A DNA stretch of 64,000 nucleotides from Dyadobacter chenwenxiniae (GCF_022869785.1 NZ_CP094997.1:3100001-3164000); one strand, 5' to 3'; positions 44,528 through 53,972 are shown, numbered from the stretch's first letter. Numbers and translations: made by a program. Notes: a model not told the origin generated them from the sequence alone.

Positions 44528-46036
44528 ATGAGAAAACCATTCTATGTTACGGCCATACTTTCGGGCATGGCTGCATTGCTGATTGCCTCGTTCGGTTACC
44601 GGCCTCAGCAGTTACAGGATTTCAATACGGAAAAGTTGGAGCTGGATTCAACGATCCTGGACGTTACGACCATTGCGGAAAATTTGAATGTGCCCTGGGA
44701 AATGACCTGGGGGCCCGACAATACGATCTGGTTTACGGACCATGACGGCAAGGTAAGCAAGATCGACCCTAAAACCGGCCAGATCACGGAACTCTTGCAG
44801 ATCAAAGATTATTATAGAAAACGGCTTGGATTAATGAGTATGGTTTTACACCCTGATTGGAAAACAAATCCGCAGGTTTTTATTAACTACACCCATATCC
44901 GGCCCGACTCTGTTATCATTTCGAAACTGGTTAGATACACCTATAATGGTCAGGCGCTGATCGATCCGGTTTTGTTGAAGCAAATCCCGGGTTACCTGGG
45001 CCACAATGGTTCCCGATTAGTGATCTCGAGAGACCGCAAATTACTTTGGGCGACAGGCGATTTGAAGCAAAAAGAAACAATCCATAATCCAGCATTTGCC
45101 AATGGAAAAGTACTCCGGCTGAATCTGGACGGCACTATTCCCAATGATAACCCTCATCCCGGAAGCCCGGCTTGGGCCATGGGTTTCCGGGTTCCACAGG
45201 GATTGGCCTACACCAAAAAAGGAAACCTGTTTATCGCCGAACATGGCGATGCGACGGATGACGAGGTGAACCGCGTTGTGAAAGGCGGCAATTATGGCTG
45301 GCCTTACATTGCCGGGTTCAGTGATATGCCGCAGGAAAAGAACTATTCCGAAAACCACAAATCCATATTCCCGGCGAAAGCCTGGACTCCCACCATCGCA
45401 CCTGCCGGAATGGAATATTATGACGGCAACATTCCCGAATGGAAAAATGCATTGTTGCTGAGTACATTGAAGGACCAAAGTCTGCGCGTTCTAAAATTGG
45501 ATAAAAAACAAGAAAAGGTAATAGGAGAAGACATTCTATTCCGTCAGAAATTCGGCAGGTTACGCGATGTTTGCGTTTCTCCCTCAGGTGACGTCTACAT
45601 TTCCACCAGCAACCGCGACTGGAATCCGCCTGCAAATTTTCCGGTCAAAACCGACGACCGGATTATTCGCATCAGCAAAAGTGGTATTATCCCAAAAGAC
45701 AAGCGCACGGCGAAAACAAAGCAAAAAGCTGACAAACAATCGGCGGCAGCCTTGTTTGCCAGCTTCTGCGAATCCTGCCATAAAGCCGATGGTCAGGGCG
45801 TTCAAGGTTCGTTTCCATCCCTGGTAACCTCATCGAAGCTGGCCGGTGCAAACAATGTGCTTATCCCGTTTCTGCTCAAAGGTTCGCAGTCTGCATCAGG
45901 CGAAGGCATGCCCGGATTTGGCTTCCTGCCTGATGAGCAACTTTCTGAGATCGTTTCCTATGCGCGATTAAAGTTTTCCACCAATATAAATGCGATTTCA
46001 GCCAGCGAGATAAGTATGTTACGTGTTAAAAATTAG
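44528..46036 (+). CDS. PQQ-type sugar dehydrogenase fused to cytochrome c
   Basis: 502 residues from the ATG at 44528, which starts a signal peptide or anchor (RKPFYVTAILSGMAALLIAS); an ATG at 44513 overlaps the peptidase stop and is the alternative. The six-bladed propeller of soluble glucose/aldose dehydrogenases spans about 45-385 (VPWEMTWGPDNTIWFTDHDG, HNGSRLVISRD, GLAYTKKGNLFIAEHGD, GGNYGWPYIAGF). A class I cytochrome c domain spans about 405-490 with the heme site FCESCHKADG and a likely axial Met in GEGMPGFGF. Electrons would pass from sugar oxidation to the fused heme. No PQQ synthesis genes are in the window. Confidence 0.85.
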   Translation: MRKPFYVTAILSGMAALLIASFGYRPQQLQDFNTEKLELDSTILDVTTIAENLNVPWEMTWGPDNTIWFTDHDGKVSKIDPKTGQITELLQIKDYYRKRLGLMSMVLHPDWKTNPQVFINYTHIRPDSVIISKLVRYTYNGQALIDPVLLKQIPGYLGHNGSRLVISRDRKLLWATGDLKQKETIHNPAFANGKVLRLNLDGTIPNDNPHPGSPAWAMGFRVPQGLAYTKKGNLFIAEHGDATDDEVNRVVKGGNYGWPYIAGFSDMPQEKNYSENHKSIFPAKAWTPTIAPAGMEYYDGNIPEWKNALLLSTLKDQSLRVLKLDKKQEKVIGEDILFRQKFGRLRDVCVSPSGDVYISTSNRDWNPPANFPVKTDDRIIRISKSGIIPKDKRTAKTKQKADKQSAAALFASFCESCHKADGQGVQGSFPSLVTSSKLAGANNVLIPFLLKGSQSASGEGMPGFGFLPDEQLSEIVSYARLKFSTNINAISASEISMLRVKN

Positions 46037-46040
46037 ATAG

Positions 46041-47861
46041 TCACTTGGAGGCCAGAAGTCCCGCAGGAACTTTGAGCGCGCCGGTTTCAAAATCAATCAG
46101 ACCATTACGCTCATTTTCAATGTTCGTTGCCTGGGTATAAACGTCTCCGGCAACGGACCGTTTTCCCAATTCCTTCTTGAAAAGGGTAATCTGGGTCGCA
46201 CGATCGGCGTCATCGGCTGGCCCGCCGTAATTTTCAAAACCGAAGCCTCCCCACTCACTCACGACCAGCGGCACTTGTTTGCGGTAGAAAAAAGGATCGC
46301 CTACTACAAGAGGGAAAGCCGCAACAGTGTCCAGGTTTCCCTTGGTCAGCTCATCGAGCATCCATTGCCAGTGTGCAAGATCCGGTGTATATAAATGGGC
46401 GGTCAGCAAATCAGATTTAAGTCTTCCCTCCAACGAAATGTGCTGCCAGCCATCGTTGTCGACAACCAGAAACTGGGGAAATGCAAGCTGCATATAATGA
46501 TACATGTCAATAATGTACTTGCGTGTATCCTGGTTGTAAGCAATGTCTTGTGCGCCCCAGTCTTCGTTGTACAAGCTCCATATTACTACGGACGGATGCG
46601 TCCCAATCAATGCGAGCATCCGCATAAGCTCTGCCTGATGATTTTCCCGGCTTTTGAGCGTGCTTTGGTGGGGGCTGGGGACTTCCACCCAAAGCAGCAT
46701 CCCTATTTTATCGGCAAGCTTGTAAATGCGCGGGTCAACCCCGGCAATGTGTATCCGGACCAGATTACAGCCCAGCTCTTTCATAGCCAGCAAATGCCTC
46801 TTAATCTGATCATATGTGGCATTACCAGGCTGATAAAGAATGCCGTCCAGGTAAATCTGCTGATTATTCAGGTACAAATGACTGCCCCTTGCCTCAAACT
46901 TTCTGAGTCCAAACTTCGTCTCGATCTCGGAAATAGCGCCTTGCTCATTCACAAGCTGGGCCACCAACCGATATTGGTTCGGGTTTTCAGGTGACCATAG
47001 CAATGCATCCGCAACATCCAGCACGAGCCGCTGCGATTTTTGTCCGGCTTCCAGCATCAACGGAAATTCATCTTCGGCTACCGGGTTTTCTCCCTTCGCC
47101 GAATCTGGCAGGAAAACGGAAAGCTTTATTTTATATAACCCCGGGTCGTGAATACGGGTCGTGAGCGTAAACCGGACGAGGTTATCTTCAATGATACTCA
47201 CCACCCCCACCCGCGAGCGCAACCGGTTCCGCTCCACATTTTCCAACCAAATACTGCGTACTGCGCCCGTAAAAGTCTGGTACCAAATGCCGCCCCGCTT
47301 GTAAACGTGCGATTCCTGCTTTCCGCGAGGAATATCAGCATCCATACTGCTTGCGACGCGAACGGTGAGGCGGTTGACTGGCCGGAGCATTTCCAATTCA
47401 TAAGAAAACGACGTGTACTCTCCCACGTGGATTTGTTCACCCTCTATGGTTGCCAATGGGCTTCCATTCAGCCAAACCTGTGTTTCGTAACCGCAAGCCC
47501 CAAAAGTAAGCTGCGGGATCGTGGCGCTTTCTTCGTCCGAAGACGCATATTCGGGTCTCCTAAATTCTCTTTCATACCAAACTACGATCTTATCCTTCCA
47601 GGAAGAACCTTCTTGCTGAAACCCTGCCAGATGTTGTTCCACGCTTCCTGGCCAATGGGCGGTTTGCGTAAACGTATGCTGAACAAACCAATTTTCAGCG
47701 ACGCCCCGGTCATTGGGGTCCACTGCAAATTTCCATTCGCCATCGAGCAGTAAATATTCATTGGGCCGGATTACAGCCCTGGGCAAGTCGTCCTGAAAAC
47801 TCTCCTTTTCCAGCGGTGCCTCCCGGCTTTTGGAAGAACCGTAGTTGGTATGATTTCGCAT
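46041..47861 (-). CDS. Glycoside hydrolase family 2 enzyme
   Basis: 606 residues. N-terminal jelly-roll sugar-binding domain (about 35-215, LLLDGEWKFAVDP, HWPGSVEQH), immunoglobulin-like domain (about 215-325), and TIM barrel (from about 325). Acid/base Glu in VVIWSLYNEDW near residue 429 and nucleophile Glu in LVVSEWGGFG near residue 545 are both present. Beta-galactosidase, mannosidase or glucuronidase activity cannot be told apart here. There is no signal peptide, so it appears cytosolic. It is the last gene of a - strand run after the 167-residue protein (15-nt gap) and converges on the PQQ dehydrogenase gene (4-nt gap). Confidence 0.9.
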   Translation of the reverse strand: MRNHTNYGSSKSREAPLEKESFQDDLPRAVIRPNEYLLLDGEWKFAVDPNDRGVAENWFVQHTFTQTAHWPGSVEQHLAGFQQEGSSWKDKIVVWYEREFRRPEYASSDEESATIPQLTFGACGYETQVWLNGSPLATIEGEQIHVGEYTSFSYELEMLRPVNRLTVRVASSMDADIPRGKQESHVYKRGGIWYQTFTGAVRSIWLENVERNRLRSRVGVVSIIEDNLVRFTLTTRIHDPGLYKIKLSVFLPDSAKGENPVAEDEFPLMLEAGQKSQRLVLDVADALLWSPENPNQYRLVAQLVNEQGAISEIETKFGLRKFEARGSHLYLNNQQIYLDGILYQPGNATYDQIKRHLLAMKELGCNLVRIHIAGVDPRIYKLADKIGMLLWVEVPSPHQSTLKSRENHQAELMRMLALIGTHPSVVIWSLYNEDWGAQDIAYNQDTRKYIIDMYHYMQLAFPQFLVVDNDGWQHISLEGRLKSDLLTAHLYTPDLAHWQWMLDELTKGNLDTVAAFPLVVGDPFFYRKQVPLVVSEWGGFGFENYGGPADDADRATQITLFKKELGKRSVAGDVYTQATNIENERNGLIDFETGALKVPAGLLASK

Positions 47862-47876
47862 GCTTTTTTTTAATTG

Positions 47877-48380
47877 TTAATATTCATCATCTTCATCGTC
47901 ATTGTCCCGCCTGCAAACCATCACAATGGCTGCGGTTATGGCCAGGCCCACAAGTACTTTTCTAGCAAATCCCTTCGGATTATGCTTTAATTCAGACTTG
48001 CCACCCAGTTCCGAGAAGATATTAGGGAAATGTCCACGTTTAAAGTCATCCACCACCCCTTCTATCATATTGACCCGGTCTGCCAAAAGCAATGGTAACC
48101 AATGCCCGTAGCTGGACTCACTGAATTTAAATGCATATCTACGGATTTTTCCGCTTAATCCACTAGGCGGATTGGGCGTTCCAAAAACGGCTGTTATTGT
48201 GGGCCTTTCGTTAGAAGTCAGAATTTCAACCTGTGCAAGCTGCTGAGATGGCCTTTCCCATGTCATTCCTTTATTATCGTTCTCGTTGCGAAGTTTCATC
48301 GGATACGACGGGACGTCCAGCGGATTGGCATCAATGCCCCATCCGATGATGTCTTTACGCTCAAAATCTTTGTTTTCCAT
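47877..48380 (-). CDS. Small membrane-anchored protein, unknown function
   Basis: 167 residues. The N-terminal 130 residues are soluble (IIGWGIDANPLDVPSYPMKL), followed by a short C-terminal membrane helix (KVLVGLAITAAIVMVC) and an acidic tail RRDNDDEDDEY. This tail-anchored layout would leave the bulk in the cytosol. It sits 10 nt after the alcohol dehydrogenase gene and 15 nt before GH2, so it is part of that operon. I do not recognise the family. Confidence 0.6.
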   Translation of the reverse strand: MENKDFERKDIIGWGIDANPLDVPSYPMKLRNENDNKGMTWERPSQQLAQVEILTSNERPTITAVFGTPNPPSGLSGKIRRYAFKFSESSYGHWLPLLLADRVNMIEGVVDDFKRGHFPNIFSELGGKSELKHNPKGFARKVLVGLAITAAIVMVCRRDNDDEDDEY

Positions 48381-48390
48381 GATTTTAATG

Positions 48391-49545
48391 TTATTTGTTG
48401 GCTGATGACGGAATCAAAATGGTTTTGATGCAATTGTCCAGCTTTGCTGAAAAGATGTGATACGCATCCGACACTTCCTCCAAGGGCACCCGGTGGGTAA
48501 TCATTTCCTTAGGATTCAGTCGCCCGGCACGCACATGTTCGATCAGTCTGGGAAGAAGCCTTTTGACCGAAGCCTGATTAGCCCGGATTGTAATCCCCTT
48601 GTTGACAACATTACCAATCGGAACCAGGTTATCAGTCGGCCCGTAAACACCTACAATGGACACAACACCTCCTTTTTTAACCGAATTGATGGCCCAATGC
48701 AAAGCAGTCGCTGAGCCAGCCTGTAACATAAGCTTGCGACCGGTGATAGTCTGCATGGCATTTCCCGCAGCTTCACAGCCGACTGCATCAATACACACGT
48801 CTGCTCCAATGTAATCTGTTGTTTTTTTGATAAATAAAACCACATCTTCCAATGAGCGAAAATTGTATGCCTCGCATTGTGCAAACCGTTTCGCAAATTC
48901 AAGTCGATATTCGATGTGGTCAATCACGATTACACGCCCTGCCCCGAATAACCAGGCGCTTTTAGCCGCCATGAGTCCAACAGGCCCGGCTCCAAAAACC
49001 ACAACCGTATCACCTGGCTTTATGGCACCCATTTCAGCAGCCTGATATCCCGTGGGCACAACATCTGTTAGCAGCACAGCATCATCATGATCCATGTCAT
49101 CAGGGATTACCATCGGGCCCACATCGGCGTAAGGCACTCTGACATACTCCGCCTGCCCCCCGTCAAATCCTCCCGCTGTGTGGGAATAGCCAAAAATCCC
49201 TCCCACCGCAGTGGCTTGTGGATTTGATTCGTGACAATTCCCGTAAAGGCCTTGCTGGCAAAATATGCACTTGCCACAAGCTATGTTGAACGGCACCAAC
49301 ACATTGTCTCCGACTTTCAGATTTTCAACGTCGGAGCCGATTTCTTCTACAACACCAATAAATTCATGGCCGAAGGTCGTACCCACGCGCGTGTCGGGTA
49401 CCAGTCCATGATATAAATGCAAGTCAGATCCGCAAATGCAGGAACGTGTCACTCTTACAATCGCATCCCCGGGATGCTGTATTTCGGGCATTGGTTTTTG
49501 GTCTGCCCGGACCCGATAAGGGCCGCGATAATTCATTGCGAGCAT
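48391..49545 (-). CDS. Zinc-dependent alcohol dehydrogenase (formaldehyde-dehydrogenase-like)
   Basis: 384 residues, medium-chain dehydrogenase family. Catalytic zinc ligands are visible: Cys in CICGSDLHLYHG near residue 37, His-Glu in TFGHEFIGVVEEIG near residue 60, and the structural zinc cluster CGKCIFCQQGLYGNC near residue 93. The NAD-binding fold carries VVVFGAGPVGLMAAKSA near residue 183. The length and the GGFDGGQAEYVRVPYADVG stretch resemble glutathione-independent formaldehyde dehydrogenases and related threonine/butanediol enzymes. It is the first gene of the ADH/small membrane protein/GH2 operon. Confidence 0.88.
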   Translation of the reverse strand: MLAMNYRGPYRVRADQKPMPEIQHPGDAIVRVTRSCICGSDLHLYHGLVPDTRVGTTFGHEFIGVVEEIGSDVENLKVGDNVLVPFNIACGKCIFCQQGLYGNCHESNPQATAVGGIFGYSHTAGGFDGGQAEYVRVPYADVGPMVIPDDMDHDDAVLLTDVVPTGYQAAEMGAIKPGDTVVVFGAGPVGLMAAKSAWLFGAGRVIVIDHIEYRLEFAKRFAQCEAYNFRSLEDVVLFIKKTTDYIGADVCIDAVGCEAAGNAMQTITGRKLMLQAGSATALHWAINSVKKGGVVSIVGVYGPTDNLVPIGNVVNKGITIRANQASVKRLLPRLIEHVRAGRLNPKEMITHRVPLEEVSDAYHIFSAKLDNCIKTILIPSSANK

Positions 49546-49972
49546 AAGTTTGTTGTTAAGTGGTTACCTGTTGAAATTGATTAGGCACCACGCTTCCCAA
49601 GAATTGTTCCAAAAGCCGCGATCCCAGTATCTTCACCGGGTTTTCCCTCCATTTATATTACCAGGCACCTGATATGCACTATCTGGGGAAGTGCTTCCCT
49701 AAAACGCGAAAACACTTTTGTAACAACCCGCTTAACTTCTTACCGGGCCTGCCAAAGCACAACGCCATGCGAACCAAGCGTCTAGACGCTTTTTGACAGG
49801 CGTCACCCGCGCCTACTAATAAAGTCAGGTATATTGGAGAAGAAGAAGAGAATTTATTGTTGATTATGACATGAAAGCACCGCTTCCGGTCACCAACGAT
49901 GACCGGAAGCGGTGCAAGAGAACTTAACCGAACACTATGCTTTTTTAGGAAAAGCAGAACAAGCGTTCATAG
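49546..49972. other. Intergenic region upstream of the ADH operon
   Basis: About 430 nt without a gene. It contains a near-palindrome GGGAAGTGCTTCCC (49686-49699), and on the - strand a weak sigma-54-like TGGAAC-AATTC-TTGGG (49596-49611) 50 nt before the ADH start, with two mismatches. A strong hairpin at 49877-49915 is listed separately. Confidence 0.35.
49877..49915 (-). terminator. Hairpin terminator of the PNPOx-like gene
   Basis: A 16-bp perfect stem gcaccgcttccggtca / tgaccggaagcggtgc with a 7-nt loop lies 58 nt past the stop of the - strand gene at 49973. The T-run on the - strand is short (ttt), so efficiency is uncertain. Confidence 0.7.
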
Positions 49973-50584
49973 TTAACCGGCAAGCTTGCTTTTGAGCGCT
50001 TCTACTTCCTCTTCCAATTTGCGGATGTAATCATCCTGTGTTACGAGCATTGTCTGTATTTCCTGCTCCGTATATCTCGGGGTAATGTGCTGGGGACAAT
50101 TCCAGTCATAAGCTTTGATATGAAAAATCAGCATTCTCTCTGGCCGGAATTTGTAGTCTTCGGGTTTGAGCAGATCATAAAGATCGGGATTATCCTTAAT
50201 CTCTATGATTTCTGCCTCCGCATAAATTTTCAATCGGGACTGCATGGGATAAGAAACCAGGATCAGTGAGACCTTCGGGTTTTTGGCTATGTTCCCCACC
50301 GATATATACTGCCGGTTGCCACTGAAATCAACGATTCCGATTGTGTTGCTGTCGATGACTTTGATAAACCCTTTCGGCCCGCCACGATGCTGGATGTACG
50401 GGAAGTCGTTCTCCCCGTACGACGCGATATAGAAACTATCCATCTGACCAACGAAATTGGCTTCAACGGCCGTCAAACCTTCCCTGAAACTCCTCCTTTC
50501 TACCACTTCATAAGTGCTACGGCTCCCCATTCTTTGCTGGATCGCTTTAATGCCGTCGGTAAATGCAAGTTCGGAGTAGTTCAT
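49973..50584 (-). CDS. Pyridoxamine-5'-phosphate-oxidase-fold flavoprotein
   Basis: 203 residues. The split-barrel fold is recognisable in YIASYGENDFPYIQHRGGPKGF, NTIGIVDFSGNRQYISVGNI and KVSLILVSYPMQSRLKIYAEAEI. Such proteins bind FMN, F420 or heme and serve as small-molecule reductases or oxidases; true PdxH specificity is not supported. A coiled-coil-like C-terminus (DDYIRKLEEEVEALKSKLAG) suggests oligomer contacts. It lies 31 nt downstream of the GAPDH gene on the same strand. Confidence 0.8.
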   Translation of the reverse strand: MNYSELAFTDGIKAIQQRMGSRSTYEVVERRSFREGLTAVEANFVGQMDSFYIASYGENDFPYIQHRGGPKGFIKVIDSNTIGIVDFSGNRQYISVGNIAKNPKVSLILVSYPMQSRLKIYAEAEIIEIKDNPDLYDLLKPEDYKFRPERMLIFHIKAYDWNCPQHITPRYTEQEIQTMLVTQDDYIRKLEEEVEALKSKLAG

Positions 50585-50615
50585 GACAGTGATGTTTGGT
50601 TAGGCTTAATCTATG

Positions 50616-51599
50616 TTACAGTGACTGGATCTGTCTGATCATCTGATTGGTAAAACCCCATTCATTGTCGTACCAGGCCATTACTTTAACGAGGTCGCCA
50701 TCCACAACGCGTGTCATTTCCAGGTCCACGATTGCGGCGAAAGGGCTCTTGGCAATGTCGCTCGAAACGAGCGGCTCATCCGTAAAAGCAACAACTTTCT
50801 CATATCGCTCCGTTGCAGCTTCTTCGGTCAGTATCTGATTGATCTCTTCAACTGTTGTGGGACGTTCAGCGATGAATGTAATGTCGGAAATGGAACCTAC
50901 CGGAACCGGTACCCGAACAGCGATGCCGTCGAACTTGCCTGCATATTGCGGCAAGGCCTTGGTGGTGGCAATAGCGGCTCCCGTGGCAGCCGGAGCGAGG
51001 TTAATGCCCGCCGCACGGCCCATACGCGGCTCTCTTTTAGATGGCGCATCCACCAGGGTTTGCGAAGCAGTGTAAGCGTGGGTTGTGTTCAGAATTGCTT
51101 TTTTAATGCCTAGCCTGCGGCCAAGAATCTCAATTACAGGGCTGATACTATTGGTTGTACAGCTCGCACAAGAGAAAATAGAGACTTTTCCCTCGTCTGT
51201 ATTAACGCCGTGCACAACCGTAGGCGTGTCTTTGGTTGGACCGGAAATGACCACAAACTTCGCCCCGGAGGCAATGTGTTTTTCTGCGTCAGCATTGTTG
51301 GTAAAAAATCCTGTGCTTTCAATTACCACATCTACGCCCAGCGATCTCCACGGCAAGTTTTCGATTTCCCTAATGCTGTGGTATTTAACCGGTTTTCCAC
51401 CGATTACGATAGAGTCGCCTTCCACTTTTACCTCTTTCTCGTATTTTCCGTAATTACTGTCGTATTTGAGGAGATAGGCAGCGTTTTCAATGCTCATCAG
51501 ATCATTGACACCCACCAGTTCAAGGTCGTTATTTTCAAAGATGACTTTCAATGCGGCACGCCCGATGCGGCCAAAGCCATTAATCGCTATTTTTTTCAT
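50616..51599 (-). CDS. gap: Glyceraldehyde-3-phosphate dehydrogenase, type I
   Basis: 327 residues from the ATG at 51599 (MKKIAINGFGRIGRAALKV), where the family begins; an upstream ATG at 51644 is rejected. NAD-binding GFGRIGR, catalytic Cys in FSCASCTTNSISP near residue 152, the base His in THAYTASQTLVDAPSK near residue 179, and the C-terminal WYDNEWGFTNQMI are all present. It converts glyceraldehyde 3-phosphate, phosphate and NAD to 1,3-bisphosphoglycerate. The neighbourhood (PNPOx-like protein, AraC regulator) is not a glycolytic operon, so it may be a second, conditionally used copy. Confidence 0.95.
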   Translation of the reverse strand: MKKIAINGFGRIGRAALKVIFENNDLELVGVNDLMSIENAAYLLKYDSNYGKYEKEVKVEGDSIVIGGKPVKYHSIREIENLPWRSLGVDVVIESTGFFTNNADAEKHIASGAKFVVISGPTKDTPTVVHGVNTDEGKVSIFSCASCTTNSISPVIEILGRRLGIKKAILNTTHAYTASQTLVDAPSKREPRMGRAAGINLAPAATGAAIATTKALPQYAGKFDGIAVRVPVPVGSISDITFIAERPTTVEEINQILTEEAATERYEKVVAFTDEPLVSSDIAKSPFAAIVDLEMTRVVDGDLVKVMAWYDNEWGFTNQMIRQIQSL

Positions 51600-51706
51600 G
51601 ATGCTGTTTTTGAGTGAAGAAATCTTATTGATTTCATGCTTCAAATTTGCATCATTAATGAATGCTTTTGTTAGGCAAAATTTCCCGTGCAGTTAGCAAT
51701 TTTTCC

Positions 51707-52552
51707 CTATTGCAGCATGGGTTGTCCCAATTTCTCCCTGTAATGACCCGGCGACACACCTTCCTTGCTTTTAAAGAACCGGCTGAATGTCTGGACATCT
51801 TCATAGCCCAGCTCGTAAGCAATCTCCTTGATCGACAGATTGCTGTAATTAATCTGCCGTCTGGCGTGGATCATGATCCGGTCGTGGATAATGTTCAATG
51901 GCGTGCGCGACGAAACCAGCGAAAAGAGATTTGAGAGCGTTTTGGGTGATTTGTTGAGTTGAGATGCATAAAAAGCCACATCGTGGTGCATAGCAAAATG
52001 CTTGTCTACCAAATAGTTGAATTCCCGAACAATTTCACCCTGGCTTTTATCCAGTTGACTCAGGTTATTAGATTGCCTTAATATTCTTACCGAAAGAATC
52101 AGCATCCGCTTCAAGAGTGCTTGCAGCATATCTTGTTGCAAAATATCCATCTTCTGCATTTCAGACCGGAAAATCTCCCATGATAATTCAAAATCCCGCA
52201 CACTGGACGCATCAACCGTGATAACAGGAACGCCCGTCGCACCAAAGAACAGGAGCCCCTTGCTTCCTACTTCATTGTCGTGGTTTACAACACAATAAAA
52301 CGGTTGATTGAACCTGACCATTCTTGCAGATTCAATATCAATGCTGTCGATCCTGTGAAATTCAGTAAGGAAAATAATCTGGTTCTTGCTGAGCCGAAAC
52401 GGGACTTTATCAATGGTAAGATCCATGCGATCTGCGACGTTCCAGATGAAAGTCATGTCCGTTTCGCGCACATTGAGAACTAAATGGCTATTGCCGGAGT
52501 CGAGCTCGTAAAGACTGAGGGTTTCATTCGAATTTTCAAAAACCATTTTCAT
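51707..52552 (-). CDS. AraC-family transcriptional regulator
   Basis: 281 residues. The N-terminal ~150 residues form a sensor-like domain (FRLSKNQIIFLTEFHRID). The C-terminal HTH pair spans about 185-278: LNKSPKTLSNLFSLVSSRTP (first HTH) and SIKEIAYELGYEDVQTFSRF (second HTH, with the typical GY-D-F-RxFKxxEGVSPxxYR signature). It starts just 53 nt before the alginate-export-type gene ends and lies directly upstream of gap on the same strand. It may control gap or the barrel gene; this is inference. Confidence 0.9.
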   Translation of the reverse strand: MKMVFENSNETLSLYELDSGNSHLVLNVRETDMTFIWNVADRMDLTIDKVPFRLSKNQIIFLTEFHRIDSIDIESARMVRFNQPFYCVVNHDNEVGSKGLLFFGATGVPVITVDASSVRDFELSWEIFRSEMQKMDILQQDMLQALLKRMLILSVRILRQSNNLSQLDKSQGEIVREFNYLVDKHFAMHHDVAFYASQLNKSPKTLSNLFSLVSSRTPLNIIHDRIMIHARRQINYSNLSIKEIAYELGYEDVQTFSRFFKSKEGVSPGHYREKLGQPMLQ

Positions 52553-52605
52553 TTTTTCTTTAAAAATACCCCGAAGGTCGAAAAATCAAGATAAAGAAAC
52601 GCTAC

Positions 52606-53931
52606 TTATCGCGCTTTTGCCCACTTCCGGTCCCACAAGCGCGGCGCGAAAGAGACCATCAAATAACTCCAGACCGGAATCTTCCCTGAGTCCGGAACCT
52701 TGTCCAGAAGTTCTATGCGTTTATCGGTAAGGGCGAAGGAAAACCCGTAAATGATCTCAATCGCCTTGGCGGGTTTATAGTTCAACGACAAATCGCTTTC
52801 AAAACCCAGATATGTGCCTTCAATATCCTTTCCTTCGGTCAGCAAAGGATATTGTGAATAAAATAAATGGGCGTCGCCCCGAAGCGACAACTTTTTCCCC
52901 GCCTGATACAGGATAAAGAGGTAAGGGTTCACCAGTCCTTTGTCATCAACATCCGCAGGAAACCTCGTGAAAAGATTCATATTCCCCATAAACTTCCATG
53001 CAACGCCATAAAGCGGTACAAATGACGCAAATGTCTTACCGGAAGTTGTGCGCTTACTTCCACTCAGGATCTCTGCCCCGAGCCTGAATAATGTTCTGCC
53101 CGTGCTGACGCTGATTTCAGGCTGAATGTAATAAGCCCGGATGCTTTTAGATGCAGCATTTTGTCCGTATTGATAGTACGCATTCACCGTGGCGTAAAAC
53201 CAGTTACGGGTGTATTCCAGCCGACCTCCATTGGTAACACGCTCATAATAAGCCCGATCGACGGTAGTTCGACGGAATACATCCATGGCATTGATGGTGG
53301 TCAGGGTCAACTGATTGGCGAACTTATGTTTGAAGTGGTGAACAAGGAGATATTTGTAAGTGTGTGCGGCGACCGGAGAAAAGGTAGGATCGAAATGAGC
53401 GGCGTATGGTCGGGTGAATGCAAACGTAAAATCTGTTTCGAATCGCTTTTTGTAAAGAAACCTTATCCCTTCGTGTGCGCGGCTCTGCTGGCCCCAGGGT
53501 GCTGCCGAAAATATCCGTCCGTTATCCAGTGACAACGCCTGCCTTCCTACTTTGACTGAAAGGTTTTTGGAAAGATTGGGTTCGGCATACAGTTCAAAAA
53601 AGTTAACATTACCAACCCGGGAAAATGCTCCGGATTTGCCCCAAACATGGATTTCTTGTGGCGAGGCATGCAAACGCAGCCAATTGTGCCGGTAAGTAAT
53701 GCTAAGGCGGTTTCGTTGCGTGGCGAATAGTTCCGGCATAACGGAATCGGCAGCGGTCCACATAAAATGATCACGATATTCGGCTCGAGGCCGCGCTTCA
53801 AAATCGACCACCAGCTCATGTCGCAGTGAATCGGAGGACTGCGCAGAGATTTTAACTGCACAAAATGCGGTCATGAAGACTATTAAACCGAGATTTTGCA
53901 CGTATTGATTCGTTGACCGCGACACCAGCAA
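52606..53931 (-). CDS. Outer-membrane porin, alginate-export family
   Basis: 441 residues. The start codon is TTG (53931); the next ATG falls inside the signal peptide (LGLIVFMTAFCAVKISAQ), so a TTG or nearby GTG start is needed. The mature protein is a beta barrel with family features: KVGRQALSLDNGRIFSAAPWGQQSR near residue 125, then strand pairs such as NWFYATVNAYYQYGQN and LFRLGAEILSGSKRTT. Alginate_exp-domain proteins are anion or sugar-acid porins, so this may admit a small organic acid or oligosaccharide. No other alginate genes are nearby. Confidence 0.75.
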   Translation of the reverse strand: MLVSRSTNQYVQNLGLIVFMTAFCAVKISAQSSDSLRHELVVDFEARPRAEYRDHFMWTAADSVMPELFATQRNRLSITYRHNWLRLHASPQEIHVWGKSGAFSRVGNVNFFELYAEPNLSKNLSVKVGRQALSLDNGRIFSAAPWGQQSRAHEGIRFLYKKRFETDFTFAFTRPYAAHFDPTFSPVAAHTYKYLLVHHFKHKFANQLTLTTINAMDVFRRTTVDRAYYERVTNGGRLEYTRNWFYATVNAYYQYGQNAASKSIRAYYIQPEISVSTGRTLFRLGAEILSGSKRTTSGKTFASFVPLYGVAWKFMGNMNLFTRFPADVDDKGLVNPYLFILYQAGKKLSLRGDAHLFYSQYPLLTEGKDIEGTYLGFESDLSLNYKPAKAIEIIYGFSFALTDKRIELLDKVPDSGKIPVWSYLMVSFAPRLWDRKWAKAR

Positions 53932-53972
53932 TTGTTTTGTACAAAGCTAATGGATCTCACCAAATCGGGCAT

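Noticed and set aside
46395..46994. 199-codon frame antisense to the GH2 gene
   Set aside because: It is fully contained in a GH2 coding sequence with intact catalytic residues.
49596..49611. Sigma-54 promoter for the alcohol dehydrogenase operon
   Set aside because: TGGAAC-N5-TTGG has mismatches in both boxes and no dyad of the permease type is near; kept only as a note in the gap entry.
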